A DNA stretch of 64,000 bases from Dromaius novaehollandiae (taxonomy: Eukaryota; Chordata; Aves; Casuariiformes; Dromaiidae): assembly GCF_036370855.1 (NCBI RefSeq), contig NC_088099.1, forward strand, positions 26,565,501 to 26,629,500, written 5' to 3'. The translations under genes were made by a program, and so were the position numbers. How positions within the stretch are numbered: the first letter of the stretch is position 1; every line of letters begins with the position of its first letter. Of the stretch, positions 12,401-52,295 are shown piece after piece. Below the pieces are notes generated by a model, which saw nothing but the letters and a program-made list of their open reading frames with translations, was not told where the DNA came from and ran no database searches.

Positions 12401-15400
12401 AGGGTTGATCAGGATTAATGCTCTGACTCGGATGCCCTGAAAAAAGAAAAACTGATAGTTGGAGATGCCAATAATGCCACACAGAGGACTATCAAGGATG
12501 TAAGTTAGCCAACTCGTCAATGAAGAGCTAGCTTTTGAAAAATTTTTAATTACACATAAACATGTTTTAACAATTACCATACAGAATGAGGTTCCAGCTA
12601 CACACCTCAGTTCAGAACTTATCCAATATTACCCCCAGAAACCTACTGAATAGTTTATTAGCAAATGAAAATCAGGTTAACACTCTTATCAAAAAAAAAA
12701 AAAAAAAATCAACGTCAGCAGTCAAGATTATGATTTGTACGGATTAACATTTATTCTTGGTTCTACAGGCATATTTCCAAAATAGTTTCACAGGACTCAG
12801 CAAAGTTACTATGGATATACATTGGGAAAGCTGAATGGAATTTGGACTTTCACATCCCACAACAGCTAAGTAATTAATTATTCATTGCTGATTGTTTTTT
12901 TTTAAACAAGTAAGAGACTGTGCAGAAGTCAAAGGTTGAAAATTAAATTATTTGATGTTCTAAGAGGTGTGGAGGGATGAAAGGAGATCGAGGTAAAGAA
13001 TTTTCTCCCCACTATTATATAAGATTGTAAATATTCTACTGTGTAATGAGAAGAATCCCACATGACCAAAAATTAGATTACAAGTACAAACATAATCCAT
13101 ATTTTTAACTCTACAGGTATATCTCAAAATTAGCTACTTTCTATTTGCTAAAAAAATCTTTAATGTATATTAACATAAGCTATATTCAACAAAGATATTT
13201 TTATTGTGCACAGTCAAATACTGTAATATTTACAGCAGGAACTTTCAAGAGTTAAACTCTGTCAACATGAGGAATTGCCTTATTACTTCGTGTTTGGGAT
13301 AAACTTGAAATTAAATTAGTATTTTTATTTCCTCCTTCAAAGGAGGATTTTTTGCCAAAAGCAACTCCACAGGAACTCCAGGGAAAAAAAAAATAAATTA
13401 TGAGGGGGCACTAATATTTGCTTTCCCCTCAATATATAGTTTGTCTGAACACTTACGGGTACTGTGAGTAAAAACCGAACAAGGAATGAACTTTCATTTT
13501 TTCTCCTTTGTTTCCAGATACGGGAAGAAATTACTTGAAAACAAGCTAAGATGTAAATCCAAAAGCAGTAACAGCTTTGTCACAAGAACTTCTTGCACGG
13601 ATACCATCCTTATGCAGTGAAGTTTGTTTTCTGCAGTTTAGCATATTTCACATCTGACATGTATTAAATCAGTAGCAGAAGATGCTGAGGGAGGAGTTAG
13701 TGTTCATAGGAACTGCTGCTGTGGGATGGTAGTTTCTCAACTGCTGGTTGTTCCTCCAGCTATTTATTATATCACATGCATACAGATGTTTGTAATATTA
13801 ACCATGCGAACAATTTCAGCTCTTGAAGAACTGTAGAGACATGTAGATCTCTAAAGAGTAAAAGCGCCTCATGATGCAGCATTTTGTCCAGACAGCTCAC
13901 ATTTTGACAGCCATAGTAACAGAGCTTGGGTGCTAGCTAAATACCTTCGCTAAGATTAAGTGACAATTTGTCTGAATGCTCGATCTCACATAGACTGGCA
14001 CGGGCACAGAAGATGACACAGACATACAGATCATGTCTAAACATAGGCACCATGCTGACAGAGCAGTTCATGTTCAGCAGTTCACCTCCTCTCAACTAGG
14101 AGAGCTTCAACATAGCTAAATCAAACCAAAACAAGAAAACCCTCAAAATCAAAACAGACACCCCCCCACCCAAAACCAACAATTTTGTTGCACATTTGTA
14201 TGTATCCAAAATACCCACTTTTCTCATATGTTACCTTACTTATAATACTGCCCTTTACAACTGACCTTAGTTGTAGGATTCACCTATTGTCAAACCTCAT
14301 TTTCTATCCTGGACTAGGACACAACAAGTCTATTTGACCTCTTGTTTGGAACCCATTATTAATACCACTACCACCACATTTTTGGTAAAATGTTTCACTG
14401 TTCAACCTGTGCTCTCTCTGGCTGGATCTTTATGAGGAGGATCACAGACAGTTGAGTTAAAGTGCATTTAAAATTTTCCACGAAGTCTGTGGATAATGAA
14501 CTTCAAGATGATGAGAATCTGAAACATTTTGGCTGAAATAAAAGCCATTGAACATTAAAGTAGCGTGTTCTGTCTTCTTAGAGTCTGAACAATATCTCCT
14601 TCACTGAAGTTCCATAAAAATCTACTGAGGAAGAAGCCTGGTCTTGAAAAACAAATTAATATCTGTTCTTCATAAAATAGAGTAAGGGTGTTTCTCTATA
14701 TTTTATTATATTGTCCATGTTACAAAATTAATTAAATCCCTGTGGCTAGAGTTGGGCCCACTCCAGTTATAAATTATATTATTATATATAATTTTATAAA
14801 TTTGTAAATATGAAAATGTGTAAGTGGTTCAACGCTAAGAAGTTATGCTGCTTACAAAATAACTACGAAAACATGCAGAAATCATTTAATGCTATTCCTA
14901 CCTGTTTTTTAGCTCTCTGTAGTGCAGCTTCTAATTTTTTGACTGTTAACTGGAAAGCGTGACTTTCTTCATCTGTCACCTGTAGAAGAAGAAAAAAAAA
15001 ATCAACAAGAACAAAAAAAGACAATGGTGAAGAAACATTCCCACCCAGCAAAAATATAATTGCCATTGGCTTTTAGCAAATCAGTAAGTTAAACAAAACA
15101 AACTTTTGATGGCACTAGCTCAAGGAGGGAAAATAGCAATCCAACAATATTATCATCACCTCAGAATCTGAAACCAAGAACAGTCTTTCATATGCAACTC
15201 AAATATTTTGTTTTTTAAATGTTGTCCATATACAAGACTATGAATTCAGTGACTTGCAGAGGAACTTGTGTACTTGAAAGTTTGTGGTTTTTCTTCCCCT
15301 CTGACTGCATCACTTAGTTTTATAAAAGATACTACCTCCCTTTGCTTTGCCTCTCAGACTACTGAGCTTTCAAAGGGAAAACCAGTGTTATGTAGCCTAC

Positions 15401-18400
15401 ATAGCAAATAAATGTTTCAATGATTAACGGGAAAAAGGTTTACAAAACAAACTTACTTCCAGTAGGAGTGACAGATCTGGAGCTCACAGATTACGATTCA
15501 GCATATGCATTGGAGAGTCTGTACAGAACAAATGTGATCCTACACAGCTGATCACACCAGTCCCCTATGATGCTGCAGTCTGAAATAAGAGAGAGACTAC
15601 CTCTAAAAGGGATTCAGAGACAGCTTTACCTCACTGAACAAGGGCACATGAACAGGTTGTATTCCACCATATAGCCATGTTTTTGAATTTATACCACCGA
15701 AGTATGGAGTTGGAATAAGATATCCATCTAAAAATATGAAAAATAGAATTAACATTTCTCATGAGCAATTATTTCATTGTACACTAACAGACTAAACTGG
15801 CAACCTAAGAATTTGACATTTGATTTAATCTCAAAGCCTTCACTGTGGCCTAAAAACAATATTTAAGCAAAATAGAAAACTGGTTCCCACTTCTTTTTCA
15901 CCTGATTTCTCAAAATGCACTTTGCCTTCTCTTGATGCCATTCTCCCCTTCCCATAACACTCTTCTCAAAAAGCTATAGATTGTATCCCAGAAAGCAAAT
16001 CAGCCTGCTGATTCCTCAAAAATTTTCCATCATTCTAGAAATAATCAGAGGCATTATTTCAAAGACACTCTGCTACGGACAAAAAACACTAAATCTCGCT
16101 TCATTCAGTCAGTTATAATACTGACAGCAGGCTCTCATAAGTCACAATACTATTATATTCACTGCTAACTAAAGTTTTCAAATAAAAATAATCATTTTTT
16201 ACTCACCACCAGGGTCACATAATACAGTTGACAGTGTAGCAAAAACAGCACAACAGCCACTCATAACAGTGATCTAAAAAAAGTAGTACAAACTCACAAT
16301 AGCAGAAATACCAGTGCCTGTCTAGTTTGAAGGTAACATTTAGATGACTAAGATTAGTACAAGCTTTAGTAAGAGTTTTGATTAAAAAAACAGTTTTTGA
16401 AGCATACTTTCTGGTAAACTTAAGTGTTACTTGCAAAGTTTAAACTAGTTATTCTACTAAAGTTAAGGTCTTCTTAAATATGTCTCTGCAATCTCCCTTC
16501 CCACCTCCAGTCTAGGTTTTCCTGAATAATTGAAAAGGATTGCTTACATTCCTGCACATTAAAAACAAAACAAAGTCCACAGTATTTTTAGGTGTTTGGG
16601 TTTGCATTCACACCCTGTTGGGGAATCCAGTGAGGCCTGTAGTTTGGCAAACACTTAGAACTATTATCCACTGAGAATACTTTTTCCAAAATGTCTAGGA
16701 TTGCAATATGGTCTCTCTTTCTATTCCTTCCCAGTTTAAAAACGAAAGTCAAAGAAAGGTTGGAGACATAAAGGTTGGAGAGAGACACACAAAGAAGAGA
16801 AACATGTTTCTACCTTCCAACTGCTGGAGGAACTGAACAGAAGACATTTCAGCTATAGTAGATACTCAATATCCATAAACAAGCAGAAAAGTCTGAATCA
16901 TAAGCCAGCTAAGAAATGACCAATGCATGTATCAGCTACATCTTATTCTGCACATGCCACTCCAGTTGAAAGTCGAAGTTCCACAAGAATGAGTTAGGAT
17001 GTTGCGTTTGTATTTCTACATGTTGTTGTCATATATTAGCTTCAGAAGCTATTCACAAGTCTTGAAACTGCAGGAGAGGGAATCCCCTTTGCACAGTTCA
17101 TTGTTTCTACTTTTGCTTTCTGCATTGCTCTGGAAACAGAAGAATGTAACAACTTTCTGAAAGTACTTGAGAACTTGTCCCTAGACCTTTTCCCCATAAG
17201 TTTGGCAATTTTCAACTTACAACTCACAGAATGTAAACCCTGGACTTTCATTCCAAAAAACGGAGTGAAAAACCCACACCATCACACTCTTCATATTAAG
17301 TACTTGATAGTTACATGTTGGCCACCTTTTCAACAAAAAAATGACACTAAGAAGACTTCTGTACGTCTGGTATATATTCCTCCTGTAGTATCTTGTTGAC
17401 ATTTGTGTACAGATTTACTCAACTCTTATCAAGTGAAGAAAAATAGAATGCAAAGCTAAAGCACTTGTCTTACATGTTCTGGATTCAGTGTTTCTGCAGC
17501 TCTAGCATAGTCTGTCAGAAATTTGGCAATTTCTTCTCTGAAGCTGAAATACAGAATTAGTCAAATATGTAATTACATACATCTCAGAAAAAAAAAATGA
17601 AACACACACAGAAGAAAGTGTACCAGAAACAGAACAAATGCATAGTACATACATAATACGAGGGTTAAGAAAGCCTTGAAGATTTTATTTTTCCTACAGA
17701 TTAAATTATATTATTTCCACACATATCCAGCATGCTACAGTCTCTGAGGTAAAAGAACACAGGAGCCATCTGTTACCTTGAATAACAGCGACTGTGACTC
17801 AACTAGTATTTTCAGAAAACTAGCAAATAAAGAAGCATCTTTGAGGCTGGGTAGAATCTCTTTATGGAGACAAGACAAGAATTTGTGCAGGAACAGTAAA
17901 ATCTGAGTAAATGAACATTAGATCAGGACAGACCTTCAACCCTAATGAAGGCAATGGTAGAGCTCCTACTGATCTTCATGGAGCCAATATTTTACCTCTG
18001 CTTTTTGCAGCACACAGAGTTCCAGTTTATCCCTCACTAAGTAGAAGTATCCCTCACTAGAATAAATCATTCCAAGAACCTATCATGAGCTCTGGAAGAA
18101 CTGTCCATATGTGCTCTCTTTCTTGCCAACATGGCAACAGGACCTTAGGAATTTTGGTTGCTTTTTGTACAGTAAAAGGCAGGTGGAAAAAAACAAAAGA
18201 AAAATCGAGAAAAGCAACTCCTGAGCAGGAAACAGAAAACTTGTCATCAAGCCACTAACATTAATTCACCTAGGGTTTGGGTTTACCAAAAGTGAGACCA
18301 CAGCCAGCCTGACATAAGCCACCACTAGCACTGAACACAACCAGTGTGGAAAAGGGGAGAACTGACTTCTTACCTTTTAGTACCTTGTGTATCAGAATAG

Positions 18401-19731
18401 TAGAAAAGATCAGGCTCCAGAAAATTCATGTCAGGTCTTCTGAGCTAATTACATAAAAGAGATACATGGCAGAACACTATATACTTGGACATTTCTGTTC
18501 TGCTGTACCATATTTATTAAAAAAAAATCATTATTCAGTAACATTAAAGAAGTGGAGAATATCAAAATTCATGAGTAACAATTATGTTCATACTTTGCAC
18601 TTCTCTTTTTTAGTTTTAAGGTATTAGACAGCAACGACATTAAAACATCATCAAAACAAAGGAGGAAAATGATGAAAGAGAGAATTATTTTTTTGATTGC
18701 TCTGTCATGCATTAAAACAAATCCTGAATATCACATTGAGGAAAAACATACCAGCTAGCAGATTATGCATTGCTTTTGAGATATGTCAAAACCCAAACAA
18801 ATCTGTCAATATTTACAACACTAATTTTTAATTCAAACATCAATTTTGATTAGCTTCTCAACCATCAGGAAAAAAATGACAGTAACCTTAACTTTTGGCT
18901 TTGCCACAGCAGAAAAGTGAGCCACTTACTAGGCCATAATTTTGCCCTCAGAAATACATTTCTTGAAAGCTACCATTCCCAGACAATATTTTCTGTTAAA
19001 ACAGGAGCAGAATCTTATGTGATTTCTGTTTAAAGGTTAGAGAACACATTCAATCAAATGCAAGTGAAGTTGAAGCAAAAATAAAATGATTTTGGCTTTC
19101 AACCAGAGACAAGTTTTCAGTGTAAATATTACTTCGCAAAGCATTCCCAAACATGAAACTTCAGCAGTGCATATAAAGCACGCACTGTCAGTATGCTACG
19201 GTAGATATTAGCTTTTCTGTGATAAATTATTTGTTAACTGGACACCACAAAATTGCCAAGAACCAACTGGCAGCTAAATCCAAATTAATCAGAAGACAGC
19301 AACACTTACTCGCTCCTCTATTAAATCAAAGCAAAGCTTGTTCTCACTTGTTCCCAAGTTCAGGATGCCCTGAAAGAAATTACTATTAGTAGATAATACC
19401 ACCACATGAATACAAAAGCATCCGCTTAGTTCTTATCCTGTCGCACTTGAAGCGTCTCTGCCGGCCAGGAGCGCCCACGGAAACTCTTGGGTACCGACAT
19501 TGACGGTGTGTTTGGGTGCGAGGACGCCCGTCTGCCGGACCCCCACCCGTGGGGACGGGAGCCCCCGGCCCCTACCCGCACCTGGGGATTGAGGTGGCGA
19601 TCGAAGGGGTCCGCGACGTACAGGGCGAAGCCCTTGTCCAGCAGCCCGGGGGCACTGCCAGCGATGCGGGTGCCGCGGGCAGACAGAGCCCGCTCCGGGG
19701 CCGGGGCCGGCGGGGCGCCACTGCTGCTCAT
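6402..19731 (-). CDS. 1-aminocyclopropane-1-carboxylate synthase-like protein (PLP-dependent aminotransferase fold), complete
   Basis: A 14-exon gene encoding 484 aa. Coding exons: 19731-19582, 19369-19310, 18444-18374, 17543-17474, 16273-16207, 15727-15630, 14979-14902, 12436-12336, 10592-10506, 9809-9764, 8034-7893, 7800-7658, 7500-7347, 6589-6402. All introns are GT-AG and all phases agree. The start is the in-frame ATG at 19731, 50 codons before the first donor. The protein follows human ACCS throughout: GILNLGTSENKLCFDL (from residue 51), DGYLIPTPYFGG, INPHNPLGD (N212), VDEIYMLS (D240, Y243), FSKDFGMSG (Schiff-base lysine K276) and EPGWFRLVFSD (substrate-carboxylate R410). Every key residue of fold-type I aminotransferases seems present. 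The C-terminal ~60 residues are a low-complexity Ser/Asn/Thr tail. Animal ACCS-like proteins are not known to make ethylene precursor, and their substrate is unsettled. Whether this is the ortholog of mammalian ACCS (next to EXT2) or a separate paralog cannot be told here. It lies in tandem with PEX1. Confidence 0.93.
6670..6888 (+). mobile_element. CR1 LINE 3' tail fragment in the last intron of the ACCS-like gene
   Basis: About 200 bp of CR1 3' untranslated sequence runs from 'gaaaggttgctcagagaggc', through 'ccctgctttgagcaggatgc', to the terminal motif 'ttctatgattctatag'. It sits in the intron between ACCS-like exons 14 and 13, antisense to the gene and about 80 bp upstream of the last exon's acceptor in gene direction. 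Confidence 0.8.
9077..9129 (+). repeat. Purine-rich simple repeat (GGAA/GGGA type)
   Basis: Nearly all bases on the plus strand are purines, with repeated 'ggaagg' and 'gaagg' units. It lies in the ACCS-like intron between exons 11 and 10, so it reads as a pyrimidine tract in the transcript. Confidence 0.7.
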
Positions 19732-20060
19732 CCTCCGTCCGGCACGGGGCTTCTGCGCTGACGCCGGCCGGGCGCCGCGACCGCCCCCAGCCTGCCCTGT
19801 GCCAGCGGGCTGGCAGCACTGACCGGATGGCATCCGACGCGGCACAAGGCTGCCGGGATCAGTTACAGCCAGGAGAGGAGGAAACCCCACGCCTCTAATG
19901 CGACCCCTGCTCAACGCCCACTGCCTGCTAGGCAGATTTCTACTCCAGACCGACGGTCTTTGCTAAGACGGGTCTGGTCTTTGCTCCGGTGCAGAGACCT
20001 GCAGCACCAGGACTGCTGCTCCGGCAGGACCAGGAGAAGTGCTTGCCTAAAGGGAAAGGA
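19430..20060. promoter_or_regulatory. CpG island at the 5' end of the ACCS-like gene
   Basis: GC content rises sharply against the AT-rich surroundings, with many CpG dinucleotides between about 19440 and 19850 and a weaker shoulder to about 20060. It covers ACCS-like exon 1 (start codon at 19731) and the probable transcription start region just upstream. No TATA box was recognised, as is usual for CpG-island promoters. Confidence 0.7.
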
Positions 20061-23000
20061 GAGCCAGTTCCGCCAAGAGAGGAGAGGTGCTGGCATGCGG
20101 AGCGGATCACTTTCTCCCTGGCGTCCACACGAGGAAAAGAAGATTTTGACATACTGACTTCCAAGGGTTGCTTTCTGTATCTACGTTATACATACTGTCT
20201 TCTTAGCTGAGGACATTTCATTCTTTTAAAATTAAATCATGTCTTTCGGATATTTTTGACACTTTTAAAATGGCAAGTAATTCCTAGGAAAATGGGTGTT
20301 AGAAAACGGGCTGCCTGTTAACTGTTGGCAACTAAAACTATTACGCACCAAAAACTCCTGTTGTATCTTTTTAATATCTAAGCAAGGTCATGCTGTTCTA
20401 ATTATGCAACTGCTTAAGCAGTGCTTTGACAAGATACAAGCAGTGTATGTAAGTAGTATCAAAGTAGTATGTATTCTTAAGACATAATTTAGATTACTGT
20501 TCCCTGAAACTTGGCAAAGACTAGGGACATAGCGATTAGCATTACATTTTTAGCTGGTTCAGCTGAAGGATCCAAATATCTTCCCAGTAAGAAAAATGCC
20601 ACAAAATCACAAGGATGGTTTTAATCCTAGCTATGCTTTTACTGGAATTGTATCACGTGACATCATTGACAGCATTTTGTAGGTGATTCCAAATATTTCC
20701 CTGTTTTTCTACAAACCTGCTGATCTCTGACAGTAAGGGAAATCACTCGATGACTACATGCCCTCACTAGGCAGTTTCTGAGGTATCACATCCTTGCGCC
20801 AATGTCCACTTATCCACTGGGTCTCCACAAGGTACCCACTGTGTTGCTCCTCTGCCTAAGCCAGCTAATAACCACTGCTGCAGAGTCTTGAGAGCTGCCT
20901 TTACGCAAACAATGCAGACATAGGAGACCCAAAGTGATCTTTCCCCTGAGCTATCATTCATGGCTAAATTATTTCACCTAATTCAAGCTATTAAAAAAAA
21001 AAGCTTTTTGGGGACTAGCAGGGAACAGCACTGCTAAGACATCCAAATCTACCCTGGTTATCTAACAGCAGCTAATATGATACAGCTGCTGCATAACATT
21101 TCAGGAAGGCAGCATTCTTGGAAGTGTTACAAAAGCTCCACCAGCTGCTAAAGGATACGGAGGAAGAATTTTCACACTTCATTTTTATTAGTCTGACTTA
21201 CGCTTGTGACCTGAATACCAGCTAACTGATTTAGCATTTACCAGACACCTTCCAAGGACCTGAAAATATTTTATCCCAAGTCTCTCTGCCGCATCACTGA
21301 GACTGCACTGCTGTACATTTGTCAATAGATTTTTGCTTCACTATAACTATTACAGATTGTTATCCTTTGGTCTATTTTAGAAATGGGAAAACTAAAGCAA
21401 TTGTTCCTTGAAGCAAGATTTTTACAATTCCAATCACATTGTACATATACTGATGCAAAGAGATAAATACTCAGGAAAACAACTTGCTTAAAGTCTAAAA
21501 CAGAATTATGATAGAACTAACGTCTCAAAATTTTGTAATTGAGGCTGAGCTGGGTATTAGTTAATATCCATTGAACTTAGGATATATGACAACAGTTGTA
21601 CTGAAATAGAATACATTATCATGCAGCCAAGTTCCCAACTTCCAATGAAAAATACTTCACTTAACCCACACTTATATCTGAAGCCAAAACTATGTCAACA
21701 GATGGCTTACTTTTAAGAAAGGGCATACAACTGCAGCAAAGACTCTACAAAACTGTTGTAATGAAATCTACTTGGAAGAAGTACTGATTTAAAATACCTC
21801 TGCCAAACCACCTTAGCCCCATCAGCTAAGGTTCTCAAGTAGGAGCTATAAATGGGTTATTCCCAAATGATTCCTATGACAGAGTGAAGTGAATTCCTAC
21901 CTGTCAATTGACATTAACAAACTGTAGTCGAGTCTCCTAACTTCATTCCATAGGGTTAATGCTGCAAATACCAATCTAATTCATGCAAGAGTTTCCCTTC
22001 TTGTTCTGCTCATTTCTAAGTTCCTACATTGCTTAAGATTTTGATTGCTATTCTGGCTCCCTGAAAAGGCTTGGCTCTCACCCTGCTACATAAGCACAGT
22101 ATGAGGTTAGCAGATATTAAATTACCAAATCCTTATGTAATAATACAGCATGGGGTTTTTTTTTTTTTGATAACTAAGAGTTATGAAATAAATTAGATAA
22201 CAAGTAAAATAATAAATTAACCCTCATAATAATGAGTTAGCTATATATTATTTCATTTTACACACACACACCTGTTAATCTCAGTAAAATATCCTGTGAA
22301 AAATTAAATGCATACAATGCAATCTTGAAATTTTATTTCAAAAGATTTACTTTAGGGCTGGAGGAATTTTACCTTGCTTCCCTGATGCCAGAAGTGGGGG
22401 AAAACTCCCTGTACCACTTTAAGTTTAGATTGTTCCACACCAAATTTAGATTTGTTTGGCTGAGCAGAGGACTTTTCAAACCAAATGTAAATCAAAAAAT
22501 TTGTGCGAGTTATAACCAGGCTGTTAACTGTCATGCTTAAAATACTGTCAAACTGAGTTCTAGCTTGTGACATCTATTATGAAAACATAACACTAATGTA
22601 ATCTAAGCCTAAGCAGATGATGTTTATCTTTTAATTTCATTTTAAGCGGGTTAGGAAATCTTTGCGCTTTTTTTTTCTCTGGGAAAGGAACAACAGTATA
22701 CAATGAATATTTTGTGAAATTTTTACTGCGCAACCAAAATTCTGTTTCCCAAAATTCCCCCCTCCCCCCCAAAGTGTGATTTATGGCAAAACAGCACAAC
22801 AATAAAAGGACTTTACACAGTGGATGGTATTCAATATTCCTAATTCTTGGAAAAGCAAGTCTGGCAGATTATTAAGGAATTACCAAATCCCCTCAATATT
22901 CAAATACCTGAGCTTTTCAGTACAGTTAATTGCACTGATTAAATCAGCATTTGGCAGAACTGTCTCCATTTATGTCATCTTTTTGCAGAAATTTGCTTTC

Positions 23001-25049
23001 AACACCTTGCTTTCAAAACAAATACTTATTAGAATGCAGTGAAACCATGTTTTAGGCTTTTTGTCAGTAGTCATCAACAGATTCAATCTGTAACTTTGGA
23101 TTATTCAACAATAGCTCCATTTTTCCAAGTCAGTATTTGAAAGATTTATCAGCTACTTAGCAGTAAGGAGATGCTCCAAACATAAATAGCTTTTACATTT
23201 AAAGTTGCCTAAACACTTTTAAAGAAAAATTACAGGATGATAATGGAAATAAAGTTCCTATTATTTCTATATCATCCTATTATATTATTCCTATTTTATA
23301 CTATATTAAGTGATATAACCCTTCCATGTTAGAAACAAGGTAAGTGTTCAGTTTATATTTATTACTCATTTCTGAAGAAGTCCCTCAACTTCAAGGAAAG
23401 ACTGGTTGGCAATTGAGGAAAGGTCAGTGACAGCTGACTATGTCAGTGACAACGGACAAGAGAAAAGAAAAAGCTACCCTAGGTTATCAGCCTCTTGTAC
23501 TCTTTGCAACAAATACCCAGAAAAACTGAATTCTGTATCAATTCATGGAGTCAGAAATGAGAGATGAGATTAGTAGGGAGGCATTACAAGTCACTGTGGG
23601 TGACTTCTTTCAAAGTAGTTCACTGTCTCAGTCAAGTTCCACTAAAACACTGTTCTATCATTATGTATATTTTTGTTGACCATAGAACTGGTTAAATTAT
23701 TTTATGACAGTGTAACCACCACTGCACCCTTTTCTTTTTTTTTCTTGATAAGGTGGAGGAGGCTTTGTGGAAAACAGAGCAACCAAAAGGCTCACACTAG
23801 ATATCCACAAACCACTTGTGATATTTTCATGATCCACTGCAGCAGAGATCCTCACTGCTTTATATAATATAAAATATAAACTTTCTTATTGCCCCTTTTC
23901 ACTCTTGGCATACCTCTTAATACAGAGCGTTGTGAAAAAATCTCCAGCGCCCAACTGATGCTTCCCATACAACGCTTGTACAGAAGGGAATTATCATCCA
24001 TTTAGCTACTGATCTTACACTCCCTGTATGACTCATATAACTCTAACAGAGCTTAGATACATTTCATTTAAATACTCTGCGTCTTTTAAGAAGTGATAGT
24101 AATATAATTCAGAAGCATCACTGAAGATTACCTAACAACAACTAGTTATTTATAGTGACCTCCTTTCATGGATCGAATGATATTACCAGAGGCATCAGTG
24201 AAGGTTATGCATATATACCTGACTTAGTTCAGCACACTGGAAAAACTTCCTGCATGTAGAGAGGAACAGACTTTGAACCTACACATCCTATTTTTCAAGA
24301 ACATTTTGTAAGAGAGTATAGTTCCTAATTTTGATTGAGTGCTGACAGGACCTTTGTGTGTAGCCTAATGCAGACGTACTTTTCTTTTTAACCTCACAAG
24401 ATAATTTTTGGCATTGGAATACAGTATGCTATTCTGAATGATTCTAAATATGAAGAGCAGTATCATATGCTCAGTATTGTAATGTGTTCTTGCAATTACT
24501 GATATAGTTAAATGAATGAAATAAGGAACTGGAACATACAGTGGGACTACATAGCCAAACATTTAGAAGAGGTTTGAGGAAGGCTATTACTACTAATGTA
24601 ACTGTAGTAGTGGTCATAGGAAAAACTGGGCCTATTATTTGACCACAGAAAGGGTAATAATGCCCAGTGGCCCAAAGCAATACAGGGGTGAGAAGGCACA
24701 TGACAGCAGCGACTGCTATGAAAGAAGACTTAAACAAACAAAACAAAGGGAAGAGGGAAAAATGAACGTTACCTAATTGCCCCAGAGAGGTAAATACTAG
24801 GGAAGGAAGATTAGTAAAAACAACCAACAAACTCCCCCTTCTTCTCCCTCACACCAATATTGGTAAAATGTATATAAAGTAGTTGTGAATAAATTTAGGA
24901 TGAAGATTAGAGAGCTTCTAAACAGAGATGTTCTTGAACAGCCTCCAAAATAAATAATGGAGATAGGAAAGTAAGTTGCATCTCACAACTACGATATTCT
25001 TTTGAATAATAAATAGTGGCAGAAGACAAGATGCAGTGATGTTGGTTTG

Positions 25050-25082
<33 letters not shown>

Positions 25083-25293
25083 AGAATTAGGCAACTTGTG
25101 AAGACAAAATTTTGATAAGTTTGCTTTATAGATTTGGAAAACAGATTTGAAGAAAACAGGTATTTGCTGTGAGGAAACAGACGGATGGGAAATCATTATT
25201 ATTTTCTGGTAACTGTATATTGATAAAAATAAAACTTTAAAATTTTGCAAGATGAACAATTAGACATAATGTAGCCAACGTTGTCTCAAGAAA
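20061..25293. other. Intergenic spacer between the ACCS-like gene and PEX1
   Basis: About 5 kb of AT-rich sequence between two minus-strand genes. Both strands were read for coding exons, RNA genes and CR1 ends. Only short chance ORFs, a T-tract at 25052-25078, a C-rich run near 22758 and a short CA repeat near 22261 were found. Confidence 0.5.
25052..25078 (+). repeat. Poly-T tract (27 nt)
   Basis: An uninterrupted T run downstream of the PEX1 3' end. No retroposon body or flanking duplication was recognised beside it. Confidence 0.9.
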
Positions 25294-25299
25294 TTTAAT
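25294..25299 (-). terminator. Possible polyA signal (ATTAAA) of PEX1
   Basis: An ATTAAA hexamer on the minus strand about 200 nt past the PEX1 stop. No canonical AATAAA was seen between it and the stop. Confidence 0.3.
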
Positions 25300-25499
25300 A
25301 TCAATCTGTGGGAAGAAATTTTCTTCAAAATAAAATGTGAAATAATTTTACAGCATTTAAATTTAAAAGAAACTTATCTTCAATTGCTGCATTAATAAAT
25401 CTATATGGATATAAATAATCTGATCTACTCATTTAAATATCAGGCTGACATTTATAATTTCCAGTTATGGTTTAGCTATTACAAGCATATTAGAAGTTA

Positions 25500-51962
<26,463 letters not shown>

Positions 51963-52026
51963 CCCGGCGGGCGGGCGCCGCCGCGCGCCCGCTCCACCCC
52001 GGCGCTCCGTGAGGAGAGCGGGCAGC

Positions 52027-52077
52027 CTAGGCCTCCGCGAGACCCCTCCTCCCCCGCCACCCCCGAGACAACGGCAT
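52027..52077 (-). other. Possible upstream ORF in the PEX1 leader (16 aa)
   Basis: An ATG at 52077 on the minus strand opens a 16-codon frame (MPLSRGWRGRRGLAEA) ending at 52027, out of frame with and 64 nt before the PEX1 start. It matters only if transcription starts upstream of 52077, which is unknown. Confidence 0.3.
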
Positions 52078-52295
52078 GACCCACAACCAGCCAACGGGGA
52101 CGCGGTATATACCCATTCCCTCCTTCTGATTGGCTCCTCTATCGAGGGCTTCTGCTCGTTCTGTCTGGCTTGTCAGTACCGTCACTCTCCTCCTAGTCGG
52201 AGCCAATGAGAATAAGGCGGTTGCTCTGTCTGATTGGCCACTCTTTCGGGGAGCGGCTAGAGCTCCCTCCGCAGGGCGCAGTAGCCGATGGGAAG

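Noticed and set aside
19426-19914. A 162-codon minus-strand frame and overlapping frames on both strands in the CpG island
   Set aside because: Only 19731-19582 is real coding sequence (ACCS-like exon 1). The rest is GC-rich composition without stops, running past a good donor into the intron.
20061-25293. Search for an ERVW-1-like envelope copy downstream of PEX1, as in the human locus
   Set aside because: No retrovirus-like sequence was recognised in this spacer. The human insertion is primate-specific, so absence is expected.
52044-52094. Longer PEX1 N-terminus starting 44 codons upstream in frame
   Set aside because: The upstream codon is TTG, not ATG. The ATG at 51962 starts MWGS, which aligns with the human start.
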